64,000 bases of DNA, from the NCBI RefSeq assembly GCF_025399195.1, contig NW_026252088.1, positions 434,001 to 498,000 of the forward strand. Direction: 5' to 3'. This DNA comes from Umbelopsis ramanniana AG. Taxonomy: Eukaryota > Mucoromycota > Umbelopsidomycetes > Umbelopsidales > Umbelopsidaceae. Of the stretch, positions 1-12,172 are shown piece by piece. How positions within the stretch are numbered: position 1 is the first letter of the stretch; each line of letters opens with the position of its first letter. The notes under the pieces are model-generated. The model saw only the letters and a list, made by a program, of their open reading frames with translations. It did not search any database and was not told where the DNA came from. A program made the translations under genes and the position numbers.

Positions 1-634
1 ATAAATGTCACGCAAGCTTGCGCCTAATCTTGTAACAGAAGCTCTTCCAACGTTTGTAAGTTGGCCATAATAACTAGAAATAAACCCATAATCAGTACTC
101 TTTTCTAAATTCCTGAGAGAACCTCGCACGGTTTTACGCACCAAGCGCCTGCTGGGCTTGTCACTTGCTTTCCATCACCAACTTCTGTTTCAACCAAACG
201 ACGCAATGGTACGCCTGTGAATGTTGGCTTAACTGTATTTCCAGTCACCGACGCAATGACGGCAAACATCTGGGCGTTTGCTTGACACATATCCCAAATA
301 CTTGGAACAATAGTTTCCAATCTCTTTCTCACAGGTGTTCTCTCGCCTATCCACAACGTTTAATAGAAAAAGAACCAAAATTAGTAACCCATAACCTCCT
401 GGTTTGCTTCTAATGTTGTTGTAAGCAAAGTAGCCTGTGAAACGAAGTCGTCTCGGTATGTTCAACTTACCATGTCTGTGAACAAGTTGGAGGAATCTAA
501 AAGAAACAAGTTCAGTTACTAAACTGCGAGAAAATGTAAAGCTGCAACGAAGCTTGATAAAAACTTTACTTTAACTCCAAGTTTTCAGGATAGTCCTCAG
601 GATTTGCCTTTGGAAAAGCGGCTGTGATGGCCAT
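1..634 (-). CDS. Histidine acid phosphatase (ACP6/phytase-like), 3' end outside window
   Basis: A member of the branch-2 histidine phosphatase family, which hydrolyses phosphomonoesters through a phosphohistidine. Exons on the minus strand are 570-634, 471-496, 142-346 and 1-73, and the gene continues past the window edge. The signature loop is rebuilt by splicing: codons for LVHRH end one exon and GERTPVRK starts the next, giving RHGERTPVR; a YYGQLTNVGRASV segment follows, as in lysophosphatidic-acid-type acid phosphatases. The catalytic HD motif lies beyond the window. The chosen start (MAITAAFPKANPEDYP) gives no signal peptide; a stop lies upstream in frame, but a further 5' exon cannot be excluded, so secretion versus cytosolic location is open. 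Family assignment is firm, substrate is not. Confidence 0.8.
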
Positions 635-1266
635 TAGGATGCTAGACGGTAGAAAGCTAAGCTTATTCTTAGAACAGAGTGGGCCATTACTTGCATGTCA
701 CGTGTCGGACATCAAAAAACCTTACCGAAGGGAAAGACAATTGACCACTCCAATCAGCTCTCGTACGCACTGAAGCTGGCCAATTATTTTCTATGCCAAC
801 GTTGTGAGCCAATCATTATCTTCATATCCAGCAACATGGCCAAATATCCATTTGACAACCGTTCTGCTGTCGAGATAAATGAGCATAAGAACAACCATCA
901 GTATATTTGACAAACAGGCCCTTGGGAAAAAAAGAACATGGACACCCTGGGATCCAAAAATGACAAGGTTCAAAACAAAAAACCAAATACTCGGCAGCAG
1001 TATTAGTTCGCACTCTCGAAAATTGCATTGCTCTTTTTTCATTTTAAAAAAGAACGATATGCCTGAACACCAATTATTGACATCAAAGAGCATATCATTT
1101 TTGCGCCTAGTTACAAGCTATCGGAGGAGAGGTGACGCGGTTTGGTTGGGCGGAGCTTGAAACGCGGTCCTTTGACGCGGTCGCGATACGGCAATGCTAC
1201 GGTGGTTTAGAGAAAAAAAAAAATTCGCTCGTCCCCTTCTCTTTATACGTTTATACTTTACAGTTA
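635..1266. promoter_or_regulatory. Shared 5' region of acid phosphatase and FHA gene, with ACGCGGT repeats
   Basis: No supported gene. The right end carries three copies of ACGCGGT within 47 bp (1135, 1162, 1175), and a fourth sits in intron 1 of the FHA gene (1397). The 10-mer AACGCGGTCC is identical at 1161 and 1396. These resemble the ACGCG core of MBF/MCB cell-cycle boxes of fungi; that role is inferred. A minus-strand frame at 791-1093 encodes hydrophobic residues but joins no recognisable protein. Confidence 0.45.
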
Positions 1267-2987
1267 ATGGAGACAACTAGTGCACCAACAACACCACAGC
1301 GTGTTAAGACTCACCATAAATCCCAATACGATTCAGAAAACCTTTGTGAGTAACCTTTGCGATGGCTGCGAGAATCATTATACCATGTGCCTTCTAACGC
1401 GGTCCTATTATTCTTCATTAGCTTCTGCCAAAGGACTTCTCGACAGTAGTCCCATAACGTCGAAAGTGTATTATAGAAATGAAACACCATTGACGCCTAT
1501 TCGGACACCACTCAAAGACAGCAACAATCTGTCATCTCCATCACAATTTGCAACATCACCACTTGTCAAGCAAGAGCCGTCCCCTGCTCAAAATACTCGC
1601 ATCCAGAACACAGTCCAAAGCCCTACCACTATAACCGGCTCGTACATCGAAAAAGTTACTGTCGGCCGGTGCAGTGCTGCAACACATCAAGTTGGCCGGC
1701 GCAACCGATTACTTAGTCGCATTCATTTATCCATCAGCTGGAACGAAGCATCATCTCAGTTTGAACTCACTGTTCTTGGGCTGAACGGTCTGAAAGTGGA
1801 CGAAAAACCCTGCACACAGAAAGAAACAGTTGTTCTTGAAGACGGATCTATCATCGATATTGTCGGTGAAGTAGTACAATTCAACTTCCCACCAAGCGAG
1901 CAAGATGAGCTTTCTCTAGCAGACGACTCCAGCGTCTTTGATATCAAGACTCCTCTATCTCCCGCAATATCAGTTGGTCAAGACTCACTTGAAGAGCAGC
2001 AACCTATTTCCAACAACCATAGCAGCAATGCGCTTTCTCAGAAATTAATGGCTGCTATGGCCGAGTCAAAAGAAGAAAAGCAATTAGCAACTATCCCAGA
2101 GGCTGTGGTAGAAAATACTAAGCCAGCTGAGGAACTTGTCGTGGAGGAAGTAAATCAAATAACTACTATCAAGGAATCACTTGATGACGAACAGAAAGAA
2201 GATCCAGTCGAACATGTGCACGGCGAAAGCGTGCCACTTGAAATTGCCCCGGTCCAGCACGACGTTAAAGAAGAACAGGTTAATCGCGAAGGCAGCCAGG
2301 ATATCAATATAGAAGTTGCAGAATCATCTGATGCGGAACCTGCTGTTACCGAGTCAGAACAAACTGATCCAATGAACGCAGATGCCAACTATGCAGAAAT
2401 GATCATAGAAGCACTTGGTGAGTAGGATATCAAATCGAAATAAGAACATATTGTTTCATGAACATCTTATTAACCTTTCTACCAAACCAGTATTCTCACG
2501 AAAGTCTTCAATGCCCATCAGCGACATCTACACTCGAATCATGACAACGAACCCAGCATACAAGATGCAATCAAGAAAGCTTTGGCTTGATACCATCACA
2601 TCTGTTCTACATGAAAATGATTTCTTCGGACAGATTACTCGTAAGGGTAAGACAGCTGATGGAACTCCTAAAGAAAACTTATATTACTACCGGAGTGATA
2701 AAGACCCAGTCGAGTGGCGACAAGCGACCTATACACAAGTTGGCCGAAGTGCTCGTAAATGCACTTTGCAAGATAAACAATACTTCTGGAAGATTCCCCC
2801 AAAGCTTGGCCGTAACCGCTCTTCATACGTACCACCACCTGCCGGCAGCAGTGCTACGGAGGGCAAGCGAGGACGTAGTAACAAACAAGAAGACGATGAA
2901 GAAAACGGTAGTGCTAAGCGAATAAGGAAGAGAAAGGTCAGCGAAGAGGAGGATGTCGTCACGAAAGAAAACACCACTGAAAAATAA
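1267..2987 (+). CDS. FHA-domain nuclear protein with C-terminal winged-helix-like region
   Basis: Probable chromatin or transcription factor of 523 aa. Exons are 1267-1345, 1422-2417 and 2491-2987, all with GT-AG borders and continuous frame. An FHA (phosphothreonine-binding) domain spans roughly residues 98-185, with the VGR strand and the SRIH motif typical of FHA phosphopeptide pockets. It is followed by an acidic Glu/Asp-rich linker (about 190-355). Residues about 365-465 look like a winged-helix DNA-binding fold (helical start ISDIYTRIM, aromatic-rich end YFWKIPPK). The tail has two basic clusters (KRIRKRK), a likely nuclear localisation signal. Domain order recalls fungal FHA factors such as Tos4/Plm2 or Fhl1, but I cannot assign orthology. 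The start METTSAPTT was chosen because it splices in frame into the FHA exon. Confidence 0.8.
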
Positions 2988-3230
2988 AATAGACTGGCGT
3001 AGGCTTTTCGTAGGGATATATCGTTTTATTTTAGTTTTTGCTCGCAACCAACGTTCAACAGTGGCTGCGTTTGCTTTTTGTATTTGTTTCCTCTCTGTCA
3101 TTACAGCATTAATGAAATCAGAAAAAATTGGTTCACTTTAAAAACTGGGATCATAGTCAATTTGAATAAAAGAATAAATTTCAAAACACATGGTTTATAT
3201 TATAGAAGTTTGTTCGCACGCACGCAGAAC

Positions 3231-5585
3231 CTAAAGGCGGGGAGCAACGGCATCTGATTGGAGGATGGTATCGGCAATATAGAGAGCACAGGCTTCAGTA
3301 GTGACCATAGGGTTAACACCAGTGGCGGATGGGAAGACGGATGCGTCAGCAACATAGAGGTTCTTGACTTCCCATGTTTCACCGCCTGGCTTGACGACAG
3401 ATACCTTTGGAGAAACTCCCATACGGCTAAGTGTGGAGTGATGATTAGTAAATGGGATCAAGTCGTAGTTAAAAGAAAATGTTTGTAACATACCAAGAGC
3501 CCATTTGATGGGCATTGTATTGACCACAGCCTGCATCTGGCAAGCCATAAGCCTTCACCTTCTCCTTCCAGGCGACGTACCGCTTGTTATTAATCTGACC
3601 ATAGTCTTCTTCTCCCTTGATGAAGTGGAAGTTGTCAACTCCACTCTGGACAGTGAAAAGCTCTTCTGCACCAGCAGCTACAAGGACATCCAATGCCTTC
3701 TCCACACCAATAAGTATGGACTTCTTGTCACGTGCAGTAACGTTGTAATCAACAATAACGTTGTTGTTGTCATCGTAGGTGACAGTGCCTTCCGAATCCT
3801 TGTCACGGCTGAGAATGAGAACAGGACTGATGTTGCGATAACGAAGGACGTGACGCTTATAGTCAGCTGCACCTCTCCAGGGAACCACAGCACTGAAGCT
3901 GCCTGGATGCAAGACGGGGACTTCAAGTTTGGCACCGTAGTATGTACCATCGTGGTTTTCAGAAATATTACTGAGAGCAGTCATAATGGAACCTTGGAAG
4001 AGATTGATCTCTCTATCTGGGAACACACCGAAAGCAAGGTGGCAAGGGTGCATGTGCAAATGCTTTCCAATGTTCTTGTTCTTGAGTCCACTACGCATCA
4101 AAACACCAGGACTGTTGAGAGAGCCAGCAGAAACGACAACTTGCTTACTGTGAACGATCAACTTGCGGTTCTTGTTACCAGCAATGGTACATTCAACACC
4201 GACAGCCTTTCCTTTCTTAACCAAAACACGGTCAACGTAGCATTGATCAACGAACTCGGCACCAGCTTCACGAGCATCACGGAGCCATGTATTCATGGAA
4301 CCATTCTTTTCGTTGTAGCGGCAACCTAAGAAACACCAACCGCACTCGTGGGGGTGCTCTCCGACGTTTTGGGGAATGTCTTCAATGGGGTATCCGAGGC
4401 GCCTGGAAAAAAATACCCAGCAGTTAATAAATCAGATGCTTAAAAACGGATAGACCAACAAGGTAAGAAACCCCGAAAGTAATACATACTTGCAGCCTTC
4501 AATCAAAATACTGTTAGGCTCATTGTGCTTAATGTGCTTGGTAGTGGCTCCAATTCTTTGGTAGACTTGGTCGAGTTGTTCAGTAAACTTGCTAGAAACA
4601 AAGTGGCTGAGACCCTCAGAAGCCCATTCATCGCGGACAAAATGCTGGGGCTGGGGGTGAAAAAAAAATGAACAACCGAACGTTACGTTAATTATGAAGT
4701 CCCCTTTTTGCCTAATGCGGATCAGTATGAAAATTCACAAACCTTGAGAGAAGCGCACCAGTTGATGGTAGTAGCGCCACCAAAAGCACTACCAGCATAA
4801 ATGTTCATAGATCCACTCAAATTAGAGAAGATAGTACCTCTTTCGTAGAAATTGGTGAAGCCGTGAACTTCATTCAGTTCGAATTCCGATTCATGAACAT
4901 ATTTTGCCTTTTCCAGTACCAAGACTTTCTTTCCTGCTTTGGCGAGAGTCGCTGCTACTGGACCACCACCTGCTCCAGTTCCAACAACGACAACATCATA
5001 GTTTAGTTCGGTAACACCTTCTGGGATGTTAAGGAATTCATAGCGCTCTTTCAATTTGCTGGTGTGCTTTTCTCCGTGCATATGAGGATCAGGTCCAGGG
5101 TAGCCCATGACTTTATGCAGTGGGCAGTCCATTTGCTTGAAGATGTTGCTAACAGTAAGTTGGTAAAAAAGTTTATGGAGACCTCGAAGCATTTCCAATG
5201 ATGAGGTTGACCACTTCTTCATGACTTCCTCACGCTCTTTTCTTGTAAGGTCTTTGTATGCTTTGAAGTGACCAGTAAGGGCAAGCGAACCAGCGCGGGT
5301 ACCTAGCAAATTCAGAGCAAAAGTGACATCGCCCAACTTTTGTTGTGCCGCAGCTCGAGTAAGAGAATCAATAAAGCCATCTGTTACATTGAAATCAGAA
5401 GCTTTGGCTTTAGCAAAGCTCAGGAGCTCTTCTCGAGACAATGAATGCCCTTTGTTGTTCTTTGCGGTCTCCAACAATGTCTCGACTTCTGAGTCGTCCA
5501 CAGACGAAAAGATGGTGTCCATGAGAGCCACAAGGGTTTCATGTTGATCTTTGGTAAGCTTGAGCTCGGGAAACTTGGCGGCCAT
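3231..5585 (-). CDS. Long-chain alcohol oxidase, GMC family, likely peroxisomal
   Basis: FAD-dependent oxidation of long-chain fatty alcohols to aldehydes with release of H2O2, part of alkane/alcohol use. Protein is 702 aa; exons 4743-5585, 4490-4650, 3494-4402 and 3231-3426. The Rossmann FAD motif VVVGTGAGGGPVAA lies near residue 194, with the glutamate of VLVLEKAK downstream. The GMC active-site histidine is in the spliced HQMGSCRMG (near 634), and the second active-site residue is the Asn of TGVNPMVT (near 676). The long N-terminal helical region before the FAD domain fits FAO1-type enzymes rather than glucose oxidases. The protein ends in PRL, a PTS1-like tripeptide, so peroxisomal import is likely. 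A longer start 60 nt upstream is open but adds only a hydrophobic stretch that does not fit the family. Confidence 0.9.
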
Positions 5586-7654
5586 AGGGAAGGAAGGTGA
5601 ACGGAAAGAGAGGTAAAGACCGATTGGGAAGCTGAGAAAAACCAACCTTTAAGTTTCGCGTTCCCCACAGATCTAACATGTGCTCTGAGCTCGAAATTCT
5701 CGTCAGCGGAAAACCTCCAATTTTGGGTATCTTAAAGTTCTTTTCACAGGTTTATGATTCGTCTACCTCCAAACAGTTTAAAGCGAGACGAATTTCGGTA
5801 GCTAACCATGATACATGTCTACTGAAAAAGGAATGTTACAGATGTGAAAACATAGTGAGGGGGAATCTAGTACTTTATCGCGTAGTGATTAATGTAGGCA
5901 CAATTGATGTTGCAAAAACGAGAATTGCCTGGCACTGAAATCCGTGGGCATTTCTCTTCCTTAAAGTCTTGATAAAAAACTACTCTGAACTATTTGATCT
6001 AAAGCTATAGTACTCAAGATTTGATTTTTCCATTTCATGGTCAAACTAGGCAGGCTCACATGCTTCGGTGTTTGAACGATTTATTTGCTACAAAGGCTGT
6101 GCAGTGTTTCCTCCAATATGTAAAACGTAAAGGCATACAAACGTTAAAAATAGAGAAAGTGGGGCAAGCTGGTGTTGGAGTATTATCCAACAATTCTCAG
6201 ATGAAACAAAAAAAATCCCAAATAGTTCAATGACATGAATATAAGCTCCTGTATTGCCGGTAGATATGACAATGCAAAATAATATACTTATACTAACGTT
6301 TAATTCGACATGCTCATGACCAATGGCAGCGCCATTTAACTCTTACGTGAAATGTACAACAGTGGGATGTGGAGTAATTTTTCAGTTTGCGGAGAAACAC
6401 CGGAAGTCTGTCACCGCACCAGTCAGACAATGAATTTTCCATGAACTTTTCTCATCGCGGCTGCCTTGCTAGCCACCAAATCTACCTTTTACATATCGAA
6501 GCTTGTCTGGAGGCTACAACATTCATTCGACAACGTCTCACTGACGCCGGAATTCATCACAGCTATTGTGATCTCTATTTTCTTTAAGTATTGACATTAC
6601 ACTTTGTCAAAAGGGGTACCTTTGCCACTGATTGCTATTTTATCTGTTGAATAGCTTGATATAATGTGAAAGATGACGCGCACATAGACATTTCCGCGAT
6701 TCGATATTGTTTGCTACTGTAGTAGTAAACGTATTGTCAATATATTGGCTTGGCTAACCGACTCCAAAAATACAAAAATGTGTATTAAAGCTTTTCGTAT
6801 TTACAAGACTTCATGGCCGGATGCTCCATGTAGGAGGTGCAAACCACATGTTGAAAAGGTTAGACAACAGCATCAAAGAACTGCCTTGTTTGGTCCGAGA
6901 AAATGACCACTATGATCATGTAATATATATTTGCCTCATTCTGTAACTTGTTTTGCTATAGGGAAGTATCGTCTACGGTTATGTGACATTGACTGTAATA
7001 CAAGATTGGTAATACCATTTATGACCATATTAAACTTTTGGCAGCATTTCATCGTTACCTCGAACGCATGGGTTGTAGCCGCACCTTGCTTCTTCCAGAC
7101 GCAAGCTATAAAAGCATCACGTTCATTTTTCACTAAATTCAAACAAAGCTGTTAATAGGAACTCCAAATTGGCTATGTTCTAGTATGCGGATTGCCGGCT
7201 GGCTCTCCTAAAGAATGCCATATTGTAAGCGTCTACAAAAATACGAAATGCACATTTTACTTTGGTGAAGCAAGGGATGGAATTCTGATTGGGCAGAGAT
7301 TTACAGATTGGCCACCAACCACCAATTGGCATTGAGAAACATCCGTGACTTAAATTTCATTGGTGGTAGTAGTTAAACCGGGAATTCTACTGGTAGGATC
7401 CATGCTTATACTGAGATTACTTGCGATATCCAAAGCTAGTTGAAATAACTGAAATCTGCATTGATGAGAACTTTGTCGAATTTCATTCCACATACTTGTG
7501 CGTTGTTGACTCCGGTATAGTCATTAAGTGTCTGTGTACTAAAGGTTGTATAATGGCCAACATCGATACCGCCGATCATATCACGTGTATGTAACATTGG
7601 ATGCAAGCGAGTGCCAAAAAACTCCACAGATCTCAAACGTCTCTTCACACGCAA
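5586..7654. other. Gene-poor stretch between alcohol oxidase and Rheb
   Basis: About 2.1 kb with no coding region I can support. The open frames here are under 90 codons, without family resemblance or convincing splice partners. CCAAT-type strings occur near 7290-7340. No transposon ends or long repeats were seen. It should hold the divergent promoters of the alcohol oxidase and of Rheb. Confidence 0.5.
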
Positions 7655-8664
7655 ATGGCAAATCAACAGAAAGCAAGACGCATTGCAGTTCTTGGCTCAA
7701 GGGCAGTCGGTAAGTTCCTGTTCTATTGCATAATAGGCGTATACACCGTTATTAGGACCAGCCTTTGTATTCGACCGTGCTATCAAGTCCCAACTTTCGT
7801 GTTCTATGAATAGATCAAGCTGATTTACCACCGCTTCTACTCAACATTAACACGATCTTGTAGGAAAATCATCTTTGGTTATTCAATTTTGTGAGAACCA
7901 TTTTGTCGAGAGCTACTATCCCACCATAGAGAATACCTTTACGAAAACTATAAAATACCGAGGACATGGTAACAAACTATTTTCTATGTAGAAGGCTAGA
8001 TCGTTTATTGACACACCTTTTCCTCGTTAGAATTTTCTGTTGAGATCATGGATACTGCTGGACAGGTTGGTGACATTGTATAAATTACGTGGCCATTGTT
8101 AGATACAGGAGGTACTTATTGTACTTTTCTTTGTCTCCGCCACCCAGGATGAATTTTCAATCCTCAGCTCGCATCAGGCAACGAATATACATGGCTATGT
8201 GCTTGCGTATTCCATTACCTCCAAGTCAAGCTTTGATATGATTAAGATCATTCGAGACAAAATCCTTAATTATACTGGTATGGACAATGTACCCTGTATC
8301 ATTGCTGGCAACAAATCCGATCTGAACATACAACGGTAAGCCAATTGGGGAATGCCTCTGTATGACATACAACGTGATCCTAATGCGAATTCATTTTGTG
8401 ATATTTGCTATGTTAGGCAAGTGTCTGAGCAAGAAAGCAAAGAGTTGGCTGCTCAGTGGCATTGCCCTAGTATTGAAGTTTCAGCAAAGCATAATGAAAA
8501 CATCAGTAAGTACTTTGCTTGCAGAGGGCTCTCGCTTTAAATAGTCATTTGAACCTAACTGATATTTCTCGTCTTTAGGTAAGGTCTTCGATCTTCTTAT
8601 TGCTGAAATTGAGAAAGTTAACAATCCTCCGCCTGAAGATAAGAGCAACTGTATTATTTCGTAG
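7655..8664 (+). CDS. rhb1: Rheb-family small GTPase (TORC1 activator)
   Basis: Ras-like GTPase of 185 aa that activates TORC1 in fission yeast and animals. Six exons: 7655-7709, 7864-7968, 8031-8065, 8148-8335, 8417-8505, 8579-8664. P-loop GSRAVGKS at 14-21 carries the Arg (R16) that marks Rheb at the position of Ras Gly12. Switch I contains PTIENTFTK, switch II begins DTAGQDEFS, and NKSD and SAK guanine-specificity motifs follow. The C-terminus is CIIS, a CaaX box for farnesylation. The segment after switch I (IKYRGHEFSVEI) is close to fission yeast Rhb1. The intron after codon 18 splits the P-loop, so unspliced mRNA would be non-functional. Confidence is high because all motifs are present and spacing fits the family. 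Confidence 0.95.
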
Positions 8665-8788
8665 ATTCTTACCTATAAAGTGCCACATTTTTTATTGCGA
8701 TATCTGTGTTCTCGTGCCTACCCAAATAATCTGCTTTCATTGATCGGCCGTTTTTTCTCACAAGAGATAAAAGAGTTTTAATTTGAGT

Positions 8789-10874
8789 ATGGGTGAATAT
8801 CGCCAATACTTACAGAAGCTTTCAACCCATTCGCCCACTACTGCATTCTTATGCAAGGCATTTCTTGGTCTTAAACTCCTTGATGAATTTTTCCTTGGTC
8901 TACATTTAAGCAAAGATGCTCTGACATGTACCATCATTAACGATCACTATACCCCGGTGTACCGAAGGGTCATTGATTTCAAAAAGGATCTTCCGGCTGA
9001 CTATACAAAGAACTATGACTCCAACCCAGCAGCAACGTGGGTCGCATCATTGGACAAATTGTTTACTGATATTGCTGAGTCGCTCGAATTTGATCTGGGT
9101 CGCGTGAGCGCCATTGGAGGCAGTACGGAAGTATGTCCCTACTTTAATTCCTGTATATAAATCACGAATACTCACAATCAAGTAGCCTGGTCTAGCGATT
9201 TGGAAGGAAGGAACGGAGGTGGTGCTTAGAAATTTAGACCTTACTTCATCGCTATCTCAGCAATTGGAAGGCATGCTATTGCCGCTAGACATGGATTCGA
9301 AAAGCTTAAATTCGGATAGGACATCTCTCGACGACAATAGCGAACCTACCACAAAAAATTTGATTAACCAGCTGTTACAGGTAAATATGCACATCCCAAC
9401 CGGTAAATATATGAATACATTGCACAGCATTTATTTTATTAACTATCTACACCATTGAAAGCTTACAGACGATATCGTTAGACAGTCAGAGCGAATATCT
9501 CTTCCAGGATCGTTACTGGCAAGCTTACTGATTGGGAAGTACGCCGAAACGGATATTTCGGATGCTTCGATGGCAGGGATATGGAATATACATGAGCATG
9601 CACTGGACAATCGCTTGATAGACCGTAGCAAGGACATGAAGGAAAAACTCGGTTCCTTCACCAGCAAATCTGATAGCCTAGGTCATCTTACCTCATATTG
9701 TGCTAAAAGATGGCGCATGTCAACAAGTACGTATGTATATCGAGTGCAAATTCAGGTACCATTGACTCACCGAATACCTTCTTAAGAGTGCGTTGTGCTA
9801 CCTTTCGTGAACTGCGAATCTGTCGATCTCATCAACTTAAATCTCATCAATGGCGATTGTCTTTTCAACATGGATAAACGAGATTCTCTATCTTGGTATG
9901 TTCCTGCCATCACAACACAAAAACAATGTCTGAATTTCATCATGGAACCAAGACACCCAGATCTTAAATTTTATCGCACATCTTTATTGACTGGAACCAA
10001 GATAAGGAGCAGGACTTACGGTGAGGAGTGGGTCCAATTTGGAAACAGTCTTCGCAATTTGGATCCTGGCTGTCATGCCAAAGACAACGATATACCAAAA
10101 GTTACCCGTTTTAGCTTTGTGCAACGGGAACAGCAGCAGCAAGATCCACCAAAACCACTGGAACAAGGAGATAATAGCGAAACACTCACTATACGTCGGT
10201 ATGAGGACGGCGAAATGGTAGATGCGTTTCAACCGAGACAGAAGGAAATGCCTGAAGAGACCAAGTTAGAATGGGAGACAAGTCACCTGTCACTGGACCA
10301 GCTAATTCACTTCAAGATTGCGCAATATGACGCACGGTCCTTAATTGATACCATGCTCCTGTCAATTCGATTTCAACTGGACGGCATCTCTCAGGGACGG
10401 TCAGGTGTCATACAAAGAATCATGGTTCTCGGCCATGACCCACTGAGTACAAGCGGAAGTCTTCTTCAACTTGTTAGCAATGCACTCAATTTGCGTGTTT
10501 TCAAATTAAGAAAAACGATTGAAACAGGTACGAGTAGCGCGGATACCAGATGCATTTTAGTTGGTCTTCTTTCTCGATTTTATCTTCTTCGTACCGATGC
10601 ATTGAAAGAACTCGAGCAACCGGGTCCAATTGAAGCATCGCTGGTCGATGATCCCAAGCTACAAAACGCTACGTGGGAGGACGCCGTTCAGAAAGAACGT
10701 TCATCCAAGGAGGAAAAGGCTATTACAACGTTCTCCAAAATGATTGATAATGATGCAATAATTCGACATGATCATTTACTAATTGCTGAACCCCAGCCTT
10801 CAGAGGTAGAAAAATATGATGCATTGTATAGAGAATTTTGTCATTGTCGAAGGACGATGTTCAAAAATGAATAA
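8789..10874 (+). CDS. Degenerate xylulokinase-like protein (FGGY family), probable pseudokinase
   Basis: 634 aa; exons 8789-9130, 9186-9402, 9469-9726 and 9787-10874. The overall order matches eukaryotic xylulokinase: start LGLHLSKDALTCTII, then WKEG, then SERISLPGSLLASLLIGKY and SDASMAGIWNI before the second half. However, the family motifs are changed: the LGxDxS Asp is His, QQHG is replaced by TEPG, the catalytic-Asp segment (TGDNPASL in human XYLB) reads VNCESVDL, and the GTS phosphate loop is absent (MDKRDS). A low-complexity Gln/Glu linker lies near residues 380-425. The frame is intact over four exons, so it looks maintained rather than decayed. Xylulose phosphorylation is unlikely; a regulatory role is inference. 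It starts 125 bp after Rheb, same strand. Confidence 0.75.
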
Positions 10875-11090
10875 ACCTTGCGCCAGAATAGAACATCAAG
10901 CATATTCTTATTCTATAGCTTCAATTGCTTAGCGAAATGAAAGTATTTCAAATAATGCACTTGAAAAGATATTGCTGTCGTGCCTATCTTATTTAATTGG
11001 ACTTTTTATTATTTCCAAAATATTAAATGAGTGAGACTAATTTAGTGCTACTGGGCTATGTATTAGAATACAAAAATTGGTTATTATTTT

Positions 11091-11501
11091 TTAAGCTTCT
11101 CTTTGATGAATTTGTTTCGCAACTCGCAAAGTACCCACAGGCTTCCAACTTGCAATTATAATTTGTGTTAGATCGTTAATGCAAGGCGAAAAGATGGGAC
11201 GCGCTTTAACCCAATAAAATTTTTGGCCGTGACTGTTGAAGGTTGAGTATACGGGCCAAAAAATTTTTTTTATCACTTTTATAATGCTGTCATGAGCCAC
11301 TACCTTAATTTTTTCATTCTTTCCTTTCACTTTTTTCTTTCTCGTAAGTAAACCAAGAATATTATTGAAACAGATAATGCAGAAAGAACCACAGTTGCGT
11401 GATGATAAAAATGACCACAATAATACTGAATTACCATTGTGTTGTATCACTTCATTCAAATAGTTATCAGCCTTGTCTGACAACTGTGATTCTACCTGCA
11501 T
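11091..11501 (-). CDS. Uncharacterised ORF, doubtful
   Basis: A 136-codon single frame in an otherwise AT-rich intergenic region. It has a hydrophobic patch (FCIICFNNILGLL), a basic run (TRKKKVKGKNEKIK) and a C-terminal beta-rich-looking part (GQKFYWVKARPIF). No family recognised. The length is not much above chance for such AT content, and no clear promoter or intron supports it. It may be a single-copy orphan, a relic or noise. Confidence 0.2.
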   Translation of the reverse strand: MQVESQLSDKADNYLNEVIQHNGNSVLLWSFLSSRNCGSFCIICFNNILGLLTRKKKVKGKNEKIKVVAHDSIIKVIKKIFWPVYSTFNSHGQKFYWVKARPIFSPCINDLTQIIIASWKPVGTLRVAKQIHQREA

Positions 11502-12078
11502 TATTTTCTGTTTACCATGATTATATCCTTAGTACCATTATACTGACCATATATCTAGCATACTTTTTCAGATGTGATCCCACTTTTTTTTACAAGATAA
11601 TAAAAGCAACGTTTTTTGATGGTAGGTTGTCACGTCATCTCATGTTGTTTACTTTCCTCTGTGTTTTGCACACCAAAAAAAATTTAATGTGATGAAAAAT
11701 ATACGACGGGCGGACGGAATGGTGTCCTGCACTTGTGTAGGGCGCGATGTCGAAAGTCGTTATTTTATTCTGATTTTATTTATTTAAATTTTACTTAAAA
11801 TTACTCTTGTTATCATCTGAACGTGACTGACCCATAACTTCCCAACAGATCACAGCATCTTATTTGGAGTAAACTCAGGTAAAGTAACACATACGAGTAG
11901 TTTAGGCCAACGTGTACATTGTCAAAAAGCAATGGGGTGAAGTAGTGCACCATGTGAAGTAAAACGAGTGAATTTGATTGGTCAAGATAATTGCACCATT
12001 TCCACAGGCAGTGGTGGTTATTTCTTCCTTAACAATCTCCGCTTGGAATAATTCGCTGGGGGGCTTTTTTCTGAGCTG

Positions 12079-12087
12079 TATATAAAA
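12079..12087 (+). promoter_or_regulatory. TATA-like box of SAM synthetase
   Basis: TATATAAAA 94 nt upstream of the start codon, followed by an A-run and a pyrimidine-rich leader (CTTCTTCTCTTTCTTTCT region, 12140-12160) common before highly expressed fungal genes. Function inferred from position. Confidence 0.5.
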
Positions 12088-12172
12088 AAAAAAAAAAAAT
12101 AAGAATAAAATTTTTTCTTCACCTGAACAATCAAGTACTTCCTTCTTCTCTTTCTTTCTAACAAAATCAACC

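Larger units (their letters stand above)
10875..12172. other. AT-rich intergenic region
   Basis: Terminator region of the FGGY gene and promoter of the SAM synthetase. A TATA-like TATATAAAA at 12079 is 94 nt before the SAM synthetase start. A minus-strand frame at 11091-11501 (136 codons) contains Lys-rich and aromatic stretches but no motif I recognise; it could be a decayed or unknown gene and is listed separately. Long A/T runs are common. No repeats or RNA genes seen. Confidence 0.5.

Noticed and set aside
791-1093. Hydrophobic minus-strand frame as an N-terminal membrane anchor of the acid phosphatase
   Set aside because: No splice donor and acceptor pair joins it in frame to the phosphatase exon, and an in-frame stop lies just upstream of the chosen start.
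3505-4329. 274-codon plus-strand frame opposite the alcohol oxidase
   Set aside because: Antisense shadow of exon 3 of a clear GMC oxidase; the translation has no recognisable domain.
8789-10874. Active xylulokinase
   Set aside because: The Asp, QQHG, TGDN and GTS motifs of the family are all changed.
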